Source: Lunularia cruciata
Taxonomy: Eukaryota > Streptophyta > Marchantiopsida > Lunulariales > Lunulariaceae
Reading direction: 5' to 3'
Assembly (NCBI GenBank): GCA_948567375.1
Contig: OX419757.1
Location: 66,216,001-66,280,000, forward strand
Length of the DNA: 64,000 bases
The notes under the pieces were generated by a model. It saw only the letters and a program-made list of their open reading frames with translations, made no database searches and was not told the origin of the DNA. Positions within the stretch are counted from its first letter, which is position 1; every line of letters starts with the position of its first letter. This document shows positions 29,680 to 40,823 of the stretch, in pieces. The translations under genes and the position numbers were made by a program.

Positions 29680-32600
29680 CTACCTTCTATGGTACATCTT
29701 CAAATTATCATGGTTTATCCTATCAAAGTGTCTTCCTCCCAACTCCTTGAGATCATAGGTGTAATTGCCCCACACCTTCTCCACTATGAAAGGTCCAAAG
29801 TTCTTAGGCAAAAACTTCTTTTGCACTCTCTTGAATCGAATGGAATCAAACAACATTACCCAATCACCTTCTTTGAAAGTCCCCACCTTCTTCTTGCCTT
29901 GCCTCTTGTCATAGCTCTCCTTTTGTTTCCTTTGGGCTTGCTCCACTCGAACCATTGCAACTGCTCTTGCCTCTTCCAACTCCATGAGTTGATCCTTCCT
30001 TGACTTCTCTGCATCACCTCCTTGTGCTTTCTTCAATCTCCTATGAATGCTTTGGAAGGTAGGAAGATCAAAGTGAATAGGAAAGGTAGACTCAATACCA
30101 TACACCAATTGAAATGGAGAGTATCCGGTAGAAGTCTTCATGGTTGTCCTATACTCCCACAAAATTGCATGAATCCTCTTGTCCCAATGATGTTTAGCCC
30201 CCTCCATTTCTACATCTTTGGCCAACATCATGCACAAGGTCTGATTGGTTCTCTCTGCCAAGCCATTGGAATTTGGCTTATAGGATGTAGTTACTCTATG
30301 TGTGATAGAGAAATGTCGTAGCATGGCTGTAGTAATGCTTCCTGTAAACTCTCCTCCTCTATCAGAAACCAACTCCAAAGGGCATCCAAACCTAGTCATA
30401 ATGCATTCAGAAAGATATCTACCCACTTCATCTTCATTCTTGTCCCTCAACCCACTTGGTAAGGTAGTCAATAACTACCACAATGTACCAATTGTTCCTT
30501 GGGGTTCTATTGAGAGGACCTACAAAATCAATTCTCCACTTCTCAAAAGGTCCTAGCAATGGAATTGATCTAAGTGGTGGAGTGGATGTAGACTTTCTAG
30601 CAAAAGCTTGACAAACATGACAAGTTTTGCAATAATCAAGACAATCCTTGAAAATCCCTCTCCAATGGTAACCTGCATCTAGAATCTTGAAAGGAGTCAC
30701 CTTTCCTGCAAAGTGTCCTCCATATACTACACCTTCATGAAACTCCTTTATGAGTAGGATAGACTCTTCCTTACCCACTGCTCTTTGAAGTAGACCATCT
30801 GCTCCTTGGTGAAAAAGAATATCCTCCACCATTGTGTAAGGTCTAGATCTTGCTGCAAGGGCCTTCCTCTCCCTAGCATGCATCCCTTCTGAATAGTCAG
30901 TCACCTCTTGTCACAAAATCCACAATCTCCTTGTACTCCATTGGAACCTCTTGAGTGATTGAGATTGTCATGAGTTCCTCATCCGGGAAGGAATCATCCA
31001 CTGGCTCATCTCCATCATGATCATAGGCTCTAGATAACAAATCAGCATTTGCATGTTTCTTTCCTGGCCTATCCTCAATGGTGTAGTCATACTCAGACAA
31101 GAGTATCATCCACCTTGCTAGTCTCCCTTCAACATTAGGCTTGTTGAAGATGTACTTCAAAGCCTTGTGATCCGTGACAATAGTGGCTTTCCCTCCAATC
31201 AAGTAGTGTCTAAACTTCTTGAGACCAAAGATCACTACCAACCCTTCTCTCTTCGTGACAAAGTAGTTCTTCTCTGCTGAAACCATCTGCCTACTAGCAT
31301 AAGCTATTGGATGATCATGCGTATCTTGGTCTAATTGACTAAGAGTGCATCCTATAGCTACATTAGAAGCATCAGTGTAGAGGATGGAAGGCTTACTCCA
31401 ATCAGGTTTAGCAAGAATTGGAGCTACAACAAGGGATTGCTTGAGCTCCTCAAAAGCTCTGAGAGCCTCCTTGTCCTCCAAAATCACCATGTAATCTACA
31501 CCCTTCTTCATGTAGATGGTCAATGCATAAGCCTTGTTGGAAAATGAGAAGATGAACCTCCTATAATATCCAACCATCCCCAAGAATTGTCATAACTTTG
31601 TCAAGCTTGAAGGGAATGGAAGGTCTAAGATTTTCCTCACCTTCTCAAGATCAACTGCTATTCCATCCTTGGAGATGATGTGTTCCAAAAGTAGACCTTC
31701 TTCACATCCAAAAATGCACTTCTCTAGGTTGAGTGATGCATTTGCCTCATCCAAGCATTGCAAGATTTTGATAAGGTGCTCAAAGTGCTCCTCCTTGCTC
31801 CCATAGACACAAAAGTCATCAATGAAGTCTCTCACAAATTTCCCAATGAAAGGTTCAAATACCTTGTTCATGAACCATTGGAATGTGGCTGGAGCATTGC
31901 AAAGCCCAAAAGGCATGACCTTGAAAGCATAAGTTCCCCAAGGTGTGGTGAACGTGGTGAGTTGTTGATGCTCTGGTGCAATCTTGATTTGGTTGTATCC
32001 ATTATAACCATCTCCAAAATTGTACCTCTCATGACCTGCAACCTCCTCCAAGATCTCATCAATGAATGGCAATGGGTAGTAGTCCTTCTTGGTAATAGCA
32101 TTAAGCTTCTTGTAATCCACACATACCCAAAGCTTGCCATTCTTTTTCTTCACAATGACAATTGGAGACACCCATTCTGAATTCTCCACCTCAAAGATAA
32201 ATCTAGCCTCCTTGAGCTTATCAATCTCCTACTTCACAACCAAAGATTTTGGTGGGCTAATGAGATGTTGCTTTTGGCGGATTGGTCTTGCATGTGACTC
32301 CACCTCTATCTTGTGCTCCTCCAAGGTGACTTCCTTCAAATCCTTGTAACTAAAAGCAAACACATGGATGAACTTGCGGAAAATCTCCTCAAATCTCACC
32401 TTCTCCTCCTTGGTAACATTTGGGCTATACTTGACGGTAGCTAACCTTCTCTCTACCTCCTCAAGCATCAATGGTGATTTGTCTGGGTCCTTCAAAACCT
32501 CTGGCTTAGGTGCAAAATCCATAGCACACAAAGGATACACATCTGAATCAGATTCAGATTCATCCTCCCCGTGGAAGTCTCTTCTTCCATGCTTGTGTCC

Positions 32601-33090
32601 ACACTTGAAGCTCCTTCTTCAGAATCTGATTCCCAATAATAAGAAGATGGTGTATCTGAATGTGAAGTGTTGGTGGTGTTAGTCACAGGAACTGTGACTC
32701 TATAGTTTGATGGCCCAATCCTCAAGTACCCTTTGTGCCATTGATCAGTTGTGCATGCTGCTCTCAACCATGGCCTCCCAAGAAGTAAGTCATAGCTTGA
32801 ATCCTTCAAGACTTGGAAAGTCATGAGATTTTGAACTCCCATAACTGAAACTACCACTTTATCCATCACCCCTAATGGTCAAACTTGTTGCTTGTTTGCC
32901 ATGCTCACCACAAATGTTGAAGGTCTTGAGGGTATCATACCCAACTTCTTCATCAACCTTTCTGACATGGTATTTACTGTTGATCCTCCATCAACCAATG
33001 CATCCTTGATGTTATGACCATTCACTCTCACATCAATCTTGGAGGCATATTCACAAGCCTCCCATGGTGCTGGTTTGGCATCTACCACCC
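29680..33090 (-). pseudogene. pol: S5 pol, broken
   Basis: Same domains as S1 pol in the same order: protease (ALVDGGSTVN), RT (FIDDFCVYGSKEE), RNase H, integrase and the GPF module. Breaks: a frame change near 33088, where this copy has four C and S1 has five; a frameshift near 32565; stops near 32229 and 31588 (CGA to TGA in TKLRQFLG); a small indel near 30897; and a deletion in the integrase near 30450. Fragments are otherwise close to S1. Confidence 0.88.
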
Positions 33091-34494
33091 CATTGATATT
33101 GGAACTTTTGCCTTCTTCTTCCTCTTGCTCCTTGTAGAACTTAAACCACCTCTAAGCTCCTTTCTCAAGGTAGGGTTCAAAGCAATCAATTGGCCCACTG
33201 TGATGTTAGCCTTGTGACTACCAACATCCTCCAACACATTGTAGTTCCATTGTTGCTTTGAAATCAAGAAATCCTCCATCCCCAACTTCTTCCTTGGAGT
33301 CTTTGTTGTTGATGGTGTTGAGGTGCGAGTGCTCCTAGTAGACATAGGAGTATCCTTGCTTGAACTAAATCCTTGAGAAGAGTGAACATCCTCTGCAAAA
33401 CAAGCTCTCTTCTTCTCTTGTGCCAAAAGCTCCAAATTAAGACCCTCAGAGTTTGAGCACTCTCCCTTCTCATACTTGCTCTCAACCACATCTATGGATG
33501 CTATCCCCTTACCTTTGCTGGGATTAGGAGCCACTTGGGTTTCACTACTTCCCTCTTTCCCTCTATCGGCTCCCTCATAACCCCTTCCTCCATGGTAAGT
33601 GAAATTTGGGCAATTCCTTTGGATATGGCCTCTTCCTCCACAACCAAAACAATTTCTATCATTGAAATTGTTGGCTGGTTGGCCTCCTCTATATGGATAG
33701 TTTCCATAACTCCTAGGCCCTCTCCCTACATTCTGATCCACCTCTCTCTTCTCCCATAGTTGCACCACATTGATCTTGAGGTCCGCAAGTTGTTATGTGA
33801 TGGTTTGGAGTGGATCTTTTGGTGGAGGTGCAAGAACTGGAGCAACTACTACTTGTGGTGCAACCCTTGTCACCAAAGTATTTGAAGTTCCACCATACTT
33901 GTAGCCTTGAGGAGGATGCACAACCTCCTTCACCACCAAATCACTCTCATCCCCTTCCAAACTCTCCTCCATACAAATTGCAATCTTGATAGCTTCAACA
34001 TTGGAAGAAGGTTTCTCATATCTCACCTTGCTTTTAATTTGTGGTCTCAACCCTCCCACAAAATTCTTGGTGAGCATGGCCCCTATGCCAATCATTGTAG
34101 TCTCCACATCATCTCCACCCTTCGTCAACACTATGTGAAATCTGGACTCTAACTTTTCCACTCTTTCCACATAGACTCTCACTTTCTCTCCATCTCCTTG
34201 CTTGAGAAATGTAACCTCACTCATCAATCTCTCATAACTCTCATCAGGAAGAAAGTTCTCAATGAGTGCTGAAGTCAAAGTCTCCCAAGACTCCTCTTCC
34301 CCATCTCTCCTATCTCTCTTTTGGTATTCTGACTCATACCATGTAAGTGTTGCATCCTCAAAGAAATCTGGTAATAATGAGGCCCACTCATTCTTCCTCC
34401 TCTCATTGTTTCCTATGCAAGCTCTCTTGAAGTCTCTCACAAAGGCCTCCACATCTTCTCCATCCTTGCCAAAGAAAACCGGAAGTTTCCCCAT
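33091..34494 (-). pseudogene. gag: S5 gag, one in-frame stop
   Basis: Starts MGKLPVFFGKDGEDVEAFV at 34494, keeps the capsid region, is stopped by a TAA at 33793-33795 in LQTIT, then continues with the zinc knuckle CFGCGGRGHIQRNC. Unlike S1, it does not stop at VGQ but reads LIALNPTLRKEL into the pol region until the four-C site. Confidence 0.85.
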
Positions 34495-34729
34495 CTTAAC
34501 CCCTCACTATCTTTCTTTTCTCACAATTTCTTTTTTCTCTTTTCTTTTCTCTCACTCTATTACTAATAGAGTATATACATGACTAACACCATATGAGAAT
34601 AATTCACTCTAGGGAACACAAAAGGTTCAAGTTGCTCCAAGATTTCTATAGCAACATGAAATCCTAGAGTGCATATTAATCTAACTCTCATGGATAGTTT
34701 ATCCATAAGTTGAAAGATTATCTCCATCA

Positions 34730-35203
34730 CTAATCTTGAGAACTAGCTGATGAAGGTGGTAGTATTTCTGTAGCTGTACTAAGACTCTCTCCAAGATCCT
34801 TCACCAAAGTTTCCAAAAGTGCTTTTACTCCACTACACTCATGTCCTTTTGGAAGTCCTTCAACTCCACAAACCTCACACAACTCATTGGTCTTAGATCT
34901 TCTCCCTCCCAATCTTGGTGAAGAAGGTCCAACATGCAAACCCAAGTCAAGTAAGCCTCTCTTTTCCCTCAATCTCTTGCTCTCAAAAGTCAATGGACAT
35001 GAACTTGCCTTATGTCCCTTCTCTCCACATAGAAAGCACTTAGACTCACTCTTTCCTCCAAGTGGTGTAGGTTTTTGGATCCTCTCAATACTCTCTTCAA
35101 ATTCTATTGTAAACTCTCTTTTCTTCAAATCAACCCCTATAATCACCTCAAATCCTTGGGGAACCTTGCATAATCTCAATTTCCACTCTTGATGACACTC
35201 CAT
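34730..35203 (-). CDS. S5 zinc-knuckle ORF upstream of gag (157 aa), intact
   Basis: Starts MECHQEWKLRLCKVPQGF and has the same length as the S1 copy. CCHC knuckle CFLCGEKGHKASSC and the second cluster CEVCGVEGLPKGHEC are unchanged. It is intact although gag and pol of this element are broken. The overlapping upstream frame is at 35148-35363. Confidence 0.75.
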   Translation of the reverse strand: MECHQEWKLRLCKVPQGFEVIIGVDLKKREFTIEFEESIERIQKPTPLGGKSESKCFLCGEKGHKASSCPLTFESKRLREKRGLLDLGLHVGPSSPRLGGRRSKTNELCEVCGVEGLPKGHECSGVKALLETLVKDLGESLSTATEILPPSSASSQD

Positions 35204-35363
35204 GTTCCCAAGATGAATCTAAACACTCGAACATGCTTTTTGTTGATCTCAAACTTCTCATGCATGAGATCTCCACTCTGCAGAATTGACCCTTCCTCAC
35301 AATGTCATTCAAATCTCCCAACTTGTATATTATAGTCCTCTGTAATTTTTCACACTTAATCAC
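35148..35363 (-). CDS. S5 small overlapping ORF before the zinc-knuckle ORF
   Basis: 71 codons starting MIKCEKLQRTIIYKLGDLND and sharing the VRKGQFC and VEISCMRSLRST segments with the S1 and S2 frames. It overlaps the zinc-knuckle ORF in another frame. Not recognised; see the S1 entry. Confidence 0.35.
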   Translation of the reverse strand: MIKCEKLQRTIIYKLGDLNDIVRKGQFCRVEISCMRSLRSTKSMFECLDSSWEHGVSSRVEIEIMQGSPRI

Positions 35364-36044
35364 AACTCTAGGGTGTCACTCCCTGCAAAATTTCAAATCT
35401 TTTCATTGAGCCATTTGGCCTAGACACTTTTCTATTCAGCACCCATATTTCAGATTTGGTCTGAAAACCACCCCACTCACTTCAAAAACTCATAACTCCC
35501 TGCGCAAGAAAAATCTCTCTCTAATTTTTGTGGCAGCAGGTAGAATACAATGCACTGAGTTTTCTTGAGAATTTTCAGGACTATTTGTCAAAAATTGAAG
35601 AAATGCCAGACTCTGTACAATTTTCCAGAGAGCATGCAGTTGCGGAAACACTTTACCCTATCAACTTTCAAAAATTCTAGCCCTGTGCGCATAGTAGCTC
35701 TCACAATAATTTTAAGTGTCCTAACTGAAAGATAACCCAAGCTATCATGCATAGAAATTTCAAGTCCAGATCTCAAACTTGAGATTTTGCCCAAAATCAC
35801 CTTAATCCCCAAAATCTGCAATCCACCTCACATAATCTCTCCAATTCCTCTCATGTGTACAAGATGTACAAAATCATCTCAAAGACATCGAAAATGAACT
35901 ATAGGGTATACAAATGGATCTTGGTTCTCTAACATAAATTCAGCCCTCTCTTCTCCTAATGTTCTCTCCAAGTGAGCTCCATAGCCTCCTTCTGCCTAAT
36001 GTAGAATTGAACGCAGAACATTATCTTGCCTTCTAGAGAGGTCC
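35364..36044 (-). other. S5 5' leader
   Basis: Homologous to the S1 leader (12820-13497) with small indels. The 77-codon LTR-spanning frame is broken here by a one-base deletion near 35978 and by the solo LTR inserted at 36045. Confidence 0.6.
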
Positions 36045-36736
36045 TGTGAGCCGGCCTGTCTCTCACTCAGGATGAACCTCTGATGGCTATTATGGTAGCG
36101 CACCATGGACTAAGAAGGCAAGGAACCCCAACTCCATCATACTCCTCCAAGGCTAACACTCCAAGACTCAAGACATTGCTCACTAGAGAACTCAATGAGA
36201 GAGAGATAGTTGCAAATGAAAGGATGCTGAGTACCTCCTCACTCCTTGTTTATATACTTGTGAAATAGTTACGTACCAAAGTTACTAATTACCGTAGTAA
36301 CTCAAGTTACTAGACTAAAAGTCAAGTAGAGTCAAAAAGTAGAAAGGAATATCCATTCACATGGGCATATTCCCCTAAGCATGTGGTCTTATCTTGACCC
36401 AACCACTAAAGCAAGGATTCCTTCACATGGGCTATCCTTGGACTAAAGAAGAATCCAAAACAAAAAGGCTTGCGGGCCCAAGAGTTCTCAACTCTTTCCC
36501 CAAAGCCAAACACCTAAGAATAATACCCAGTCAACACACTAAAATCCAAAATAGTGGTGCTCATCTTTTCTACTTCCTCTAAAGTAAGGTCCCATCTATC
36601 TTAGCTATGACTAACTTTAGCTAACCATGACTAATATAGAACCATCCTTTATCTCTATATAAATAATATCTCTTAAGTACTTGTAATACCAAGCTAAATA
36701 TCACAATACCACACACATGCACAAATGGGTGTTACA
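36045..36736 (-). mobile_element. Solo S LTR inserted in the S5 primer-binding site
   Basis: 692 bp flanked by GTCC (36041-36044 and 36737-36740). Left of it is the S5 leader ending CTAGAGAGGTCC, right of it the rest of the PBS region CCCGGCAACAGAACC. So an S element inserted within the PBS of another S element and later reduced to a solo LTR. Confidence 0.92.
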
Positions 36737-36758
36737 GTCCCGGCAACAGAACCAAAAA

Positions 36759-37451
36759 TGTGAGCCGGCCTGTCTCTCACTCAAGATGAAACTCTGATGG
36801 CTATTATGGTAGCGCACCATGGACTAAGAAGGCAAAGAACCCCAACTCCATCATACTCCTCCAAGGCTAACACTCCAAGACTCAAGACATTGCTCACTAG
36901 AGAACTCAATGAGAGAGAGATAGTTGCAAATGAAAGGATGATGAGTACCTCCTCACCCCTTGTTTATATACTTGTGAAATAGTTACGTACCAAAGTTACT
37001 AATTACCGTAGTAACTCAAGTTACTAGACTAAAAGTCAAGTCAAGTCAAAAAGTAGAAAGGAATATCCATTCACATGGGCATATTCCCCTAAGCATGTGG
37101 TCTTATCTTGACCCAACCACTAAGTCAAGGATTCCTTCACATGGGCTATCCTTGGACTAAAGAAGAATCCAAAACAAAAAGGCTTGCGAGCCCAAGAGTT
37201 CTCAACTCTTTCCTCAAAGCCAAACACCTAGGAATAATACCAAGTCAACACACTAAAATCCAAAATAGTGGTGCTCATCTTTTCTACTTCCTCTAAAGTA
37301 AGGTCCCCCTCTATCTTAGCTATGACTAACTTTAGCTAACCATGACTAATATAGAACCATCCTTTATCTCTATATAAATAATATCTCTTAAGTACTTGTA
37401 ATACCAAGCTAAATATCACAACACCACACACATGCACAAATTGGTGTTATA
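36759..37451 (-). repeat. S5 5' LTR
   Basis: 693 bp, TGTGAGCCGG ... GGTGTTATA. The final CA is now TA. It is followed by GTAC and inverted G3 LTR ORF sequence. Confidence 0.9.
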
Positions 37452-37455
37452 GTAC

Positions 37456-38878
37456 TACTGCCTCCCCTTGTAGTACTTCCCTTTCCTCCTCGCCTTGGTT
37501 TATACTCCTCTTCAACTCTGAGTTCTCTTCTTCCAATCTCACCAATACCCGCAACACAGTCTTCACCTCCGGACATGTCAACTACATCTCCGTCTTCTTA
37601 TGCTCCAACTTCACCAACAATGGACACACAATTTCCCACAGGTACTCCACTCCATCACTTGCAACTACTTCCTCCTGCATAGAAATCACCTTCTTTACTT
37701 CTTCTTCCCCCGAAACTTGCCTTCTTCTCTGCAATCTTTGTATTGGAATATACATCTCACTTCCCGAGCTAGCATTCGCTTCTTCCTTTGCCTTACTTGG
37801 ACCCGCTTCACACTTCTCCTTGCATCTCAAACAAACTCCTCTCTAGATCGTAAACTTCTTCTCCTTGGGCTTGGGTACTTTGTCCTCCAACTTCTCATTA
37901 TTTTCTTGCTCGAGCTCCACCCAAACTTCTTCTTCTTCTTCTTCAGCAGTAGGTACCGATGTCATCTCTCCACCTTCATCACTATTGCCACTCATATCTC
38001 CACTTTGCAGCGTGAGCTCCGGTTCTTCCTTGTGTTCTAAGTCTTTGGACTTGCACTCAACTTCGCCTTCCGAGTCTTCCTCTTCTGACGCAATCACCAC
38101 CATGCCTTTCCTCGGGTTTCCTCTCCTGACTTTCCGAGGTCTTGTCTTATCTTTGGCTTCTCCTTGCCGACTCTACTTCTTCAACTTTGGAGTACTCACT
38201 TCTATCTCCACGCTCTTACCCGTCTTTGCGTAGTACTCATCCGTGCTTCAGATTTGAAGAATGTATTGCTGCTTCTCCACATCAACTTCTCTTCTCAAGT
38301 CGGGATGGAAGTGAGACACCATTCTGTTGCACTCCGCCGAATTGAGCAAATTCAACTCGAGGTAGAAATGTGCTGCAAATGGCACAATGTAGTGTGGAGG
38401 CGACTTATCCCACAAATTCCACACCATCTATTTCGTCCTCCCATGGAAGCACCTTGCCCAATTAATAGGTTCTCCTATAAACAGCTTATGGAAGAACACC
38501 GCTTGGTGTTTCATCACATTAGTCATTCTCTCCGGCTTCAAGATTGCCATGAGAGCACTCACGATCCCTCTCTTCACTGGATCTTTGTAACTCTCAACCT
38601 TATACCCATTCTTTGTTCTCTTCAAAGAGAAAGCATCCCTCACTTCTTGGGTCTCTTCTGCTACTTCTCCCTTCCCCAAGAATGTGGTACCATGCTCTAC
38701 GCCTGCCTCTCTCCCAAGCACTAATCTCCAATCCAACTCTGTCCAGTGAGCCGGATTTCCTCTCTTCCCCACTTCCTCGGGGCCATCGAGACACTTACTC
38801 TCAATTATCTTGGTCATCAAACCTGGAAAACTTACATTCCAATTCCACACCAAGAAGGTGATCCGAAGTTGGCTCAAT
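37456..38878 (-). pseudogene. G3 5'-LTR coiled-coil ORF, middle piece (inverted)
   Basis: Read on the minus strand it runs from QLRITFLVWNWNVSFPG through TELDWRLVLGRE, VKRGIVSALMAILKPERM, HQAVFFHKLFIGEPINWARCF, the acidic region (SEEEDSEGEVE, LTLQSGDMS) and GVEYLWEIVCPLLVKLEHKK to the S5 insertion point in GGCAGTAGTAC. Breaks occur near 38428 and 37840. It is the segment missing between 29071 and 39013. Confidence 0.82.
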
Positions 38879-39008
38879 GTCTTGAGTCTTGGAGTGTTAG
38901 CCTTGGAGGAGTATGATGGAGTTGGGGTTCTTTGCCTTCTTAGTCCATGGTGCGCTACCATAATAGCCTTCAGAGGTTCATCCTGGGTGAGAGACAGGCC
39001 GGCTCATA
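38879..39008 (+). repeat. S5 3' LTR, small piece (130 bp)
   Basis: Sense orientation is plus here: GTCTTGAGTCTTGG ... GGCCGGCTCATA. It is the exact complement in content of the 560-bp piece at 29072-29631 and is followed by the TSD copy GTAC (39009-39012). Confidence 0.88.
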
Positions 39009-39012
39009 GTAC

Positions 39013-39940
39013 AGAATCAAGTTATTGAGGACTTGAAGAGAGAAGGGAGGTATCGAGAAGAACTTGTAAAGAAGAGTGACATAGGAAGGGAAAGACAAGT
39101 AGCAGAATATGAAATCTTGAAGCAACAGTTTGTTGACTGAAGACTAGAAATCATCCATGCTATAGCAAGGGTAGCAGAGAAGGAACAAGAACTCGATAGA
39201 TTGATGGAGAGTGTAGAAGAGAAGAAGCAACTGTAGCAGTGGGAGTTGATAGTAAGATATAGGAAAGAAGAGCGATTACGAGAGTTACTTCGTAATCAAG
39301 AGGAGAAGATTGAGAAGAAGGAGAAGGAGAAAGAAACTTTGAAAGCTGAGTTTGAGGTAGAGTTGGCAATGTACAGAGAAGATTGGCTTGCAGATCGAGA
39401 GCATGAAAGGAAGATGAGATTGGAGCCATTGTAGGAGATCGTCATCAAGATGAATGCGATGTTGAGTACAGAGGCCAGTTTTCGAATTGAGGAGACGAGA
39501 CTGCACAAGTTGAAGTTGTTGGTGTAGGAGACGAGGAGGAGACCTGCAAAGGATACAAATTTGAACGCGCTGTTGATTAGTCTCAAGACTCGTGTAGATA
39601 GGAAGATATTGGAAGTCAAAGACAATATTGTGATTAGATTAGATCTAGTGAAATTGGAGATAGATGAACTTTGGAAGACGTTAGAGCCAAACCCAAAGTA
39701 GATGAGGTAGGAGTGCAGATGTCTTTGGAGTTACCATTAGAGATATTAGAGAAGAGTGGGTCAGCAAATAAGGAGTTAGATAGATTACCCACTAGTGAAA
39801 TTTCAGATCAGGAAAGAGAAATATTAGATTTGGTAGAAGATGCAGGAGATATGAAACCCGAGGACAGAACAATAGGAAGTAAAGTTACTTTGGGTTTGGG
39901 TTTGAAAGCCGAGGAAGAAGTAGACATCGGATTGGATTAG
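39013..39940 (+). pseudogene. G3 5'-LTR coiled-coil ORF, C-terminal piece
   Basis: Resumes at QNQVIEDLKREG and runs through coiled-coil heptads (RYRKEERLRELLRNQEEKIEKKEKEKE near 39256-39340) to LGLGLKAEEEVDIGLD-stop at 39940. Stops include CAG to TAG near 39525 and a TGG to TAG near 39235; a one-base deletion shifts the frame near 39680. Confidence 0.8.
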
Positions 39941-40735
39941 TAACTGATTTGAGAGTTGAATACGCAGATATGAAGAGGTGCATTGTCATTTCGGATCTGT
40001 AGGTTTGTAATGGCATTAGGAAGAGGTGCATTAGGAAGATAATTGTCGATTGCTTCACTATTTAAGAGTGGCATTTGCAATCAGATGTTGTTCAATGCTC
40101 ATTATTTCTGAGAATAGATAAAGTGAAGTGCTATGAAGTTGTGCTTGTCGCTTAAGCTTGATTCTGAGTATCAACTTTATGTTTGTGTTTGTGAGTGTGT
40201 GGAGAAATTCAAAGTGCAAGTCAGAGTGCTTGTTGGATGTTGGATTCCGCAGCCTTGATCTTCATTCTATGTGTTTGATCCTGAGGGAAGTGCAATCGAA
40301 GCAATGCCTTGACAGATCTAAGAGGAATTGTAGTGTTGGTAGTATTCTGCATTTGTGAGTGCAGTGTGAAGTTGATGTGAAGCAATTTTGATCGAGGAAG
40401 TTGTGCCTTTAGTGGAGGGGTGGAACACAATTTTAAGGCAAAGTCGTTTTGTAGTGAAGTGCCATTTTTGGGAGAGCCAGAATCATCACAATCAAGATGT
40501 TTGGAAAGAATTGATGGAGTTGTGATTAAGGAGTGTGAATTTGTGACAAGACTGCGAGTCAGTGCTTGTTACTTTATTTTGGGTGTGGTTTCTACTTGAG
40601 AGACTAAAGAAGAACTCAAGAAGAACTACATGTTACTGTTTGACTTTGTATTTGACCAATTCTAACTAGTATCTCTGTGGGAACAAACTTTACTTACCCG
40701 ATTGCCGCAAAAGTGATATTTGCCCGGTTGTCACA
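39941..40735 (+). repeat. G3 5' LTR, 3' end after the ORF
   Basis: About 795 bp with the TATTTAA box at 40059-40065 and the terminal TTGTCACA at 40735, directly before TGATTTT and the PBS. Confidence 0.9.
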
Positions 40736-40742
40736 TGATTTT

Positions 40743-40760
40743 TGGCGCCGCTGCCGGGGA
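40743..40760 (+). other. G3 primer-binding site (tRNA-Asp)
   Basis: TGGCGCCGCTGCCGGGGA, one mismatch from the tRNA-Asp complement TGGCGCCGTTGCCGGGGA, 7 nt after the LTR end. The best preserved G-family PBS in the window. Confidence 0.9.
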
Positions 40761-40823
40761 TACAAATCTCAAAAGTGGAAGAATACAAAGCCAAATTCAA
40801 AATTGGGTACCAATGCAATATGA

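Larger units (their letters stand above)
29072..37451 (-). mobile_element. S5: S-family element inside the G3 5' LTR (3' LTR tip at 38879-39008)
   Basis: Minus-strand S element: truncated LTR (29072-29631), pol, gag, zinc-knuckle ORF, leader, PBS split by a solo LTR, and LTR 36759-37451. The missing 130 bp of the first LTR is at 38879-39008, separated by the inversion. After undoing it, S5 inserted in the G3 LTR ORF with TSD GTAC (37452-37455 and 39009-39012). LTR termini have one transition each (GTTATA, GGCTCATA). Confidence 0.88.
29072..38878. other. 9.8-kb inverted segment within the G3 5' LTR
   Basis: Reversing 29072-38878 repairs two unrelated sequences at once: the G3 ORF (CAAAGTC joined to ATTGAGCCAACTTCGG) and the S5 LTR (GAGCAAT joined to GTCTTGAGTCTTGG). 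The repaired S LTR matches other copies base for base at the joint; the ORF has one extra A. The segment holds nearly all of S5, a solo S LTR and the middle of the G3 LTR ORF. Confidence 0.85.
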
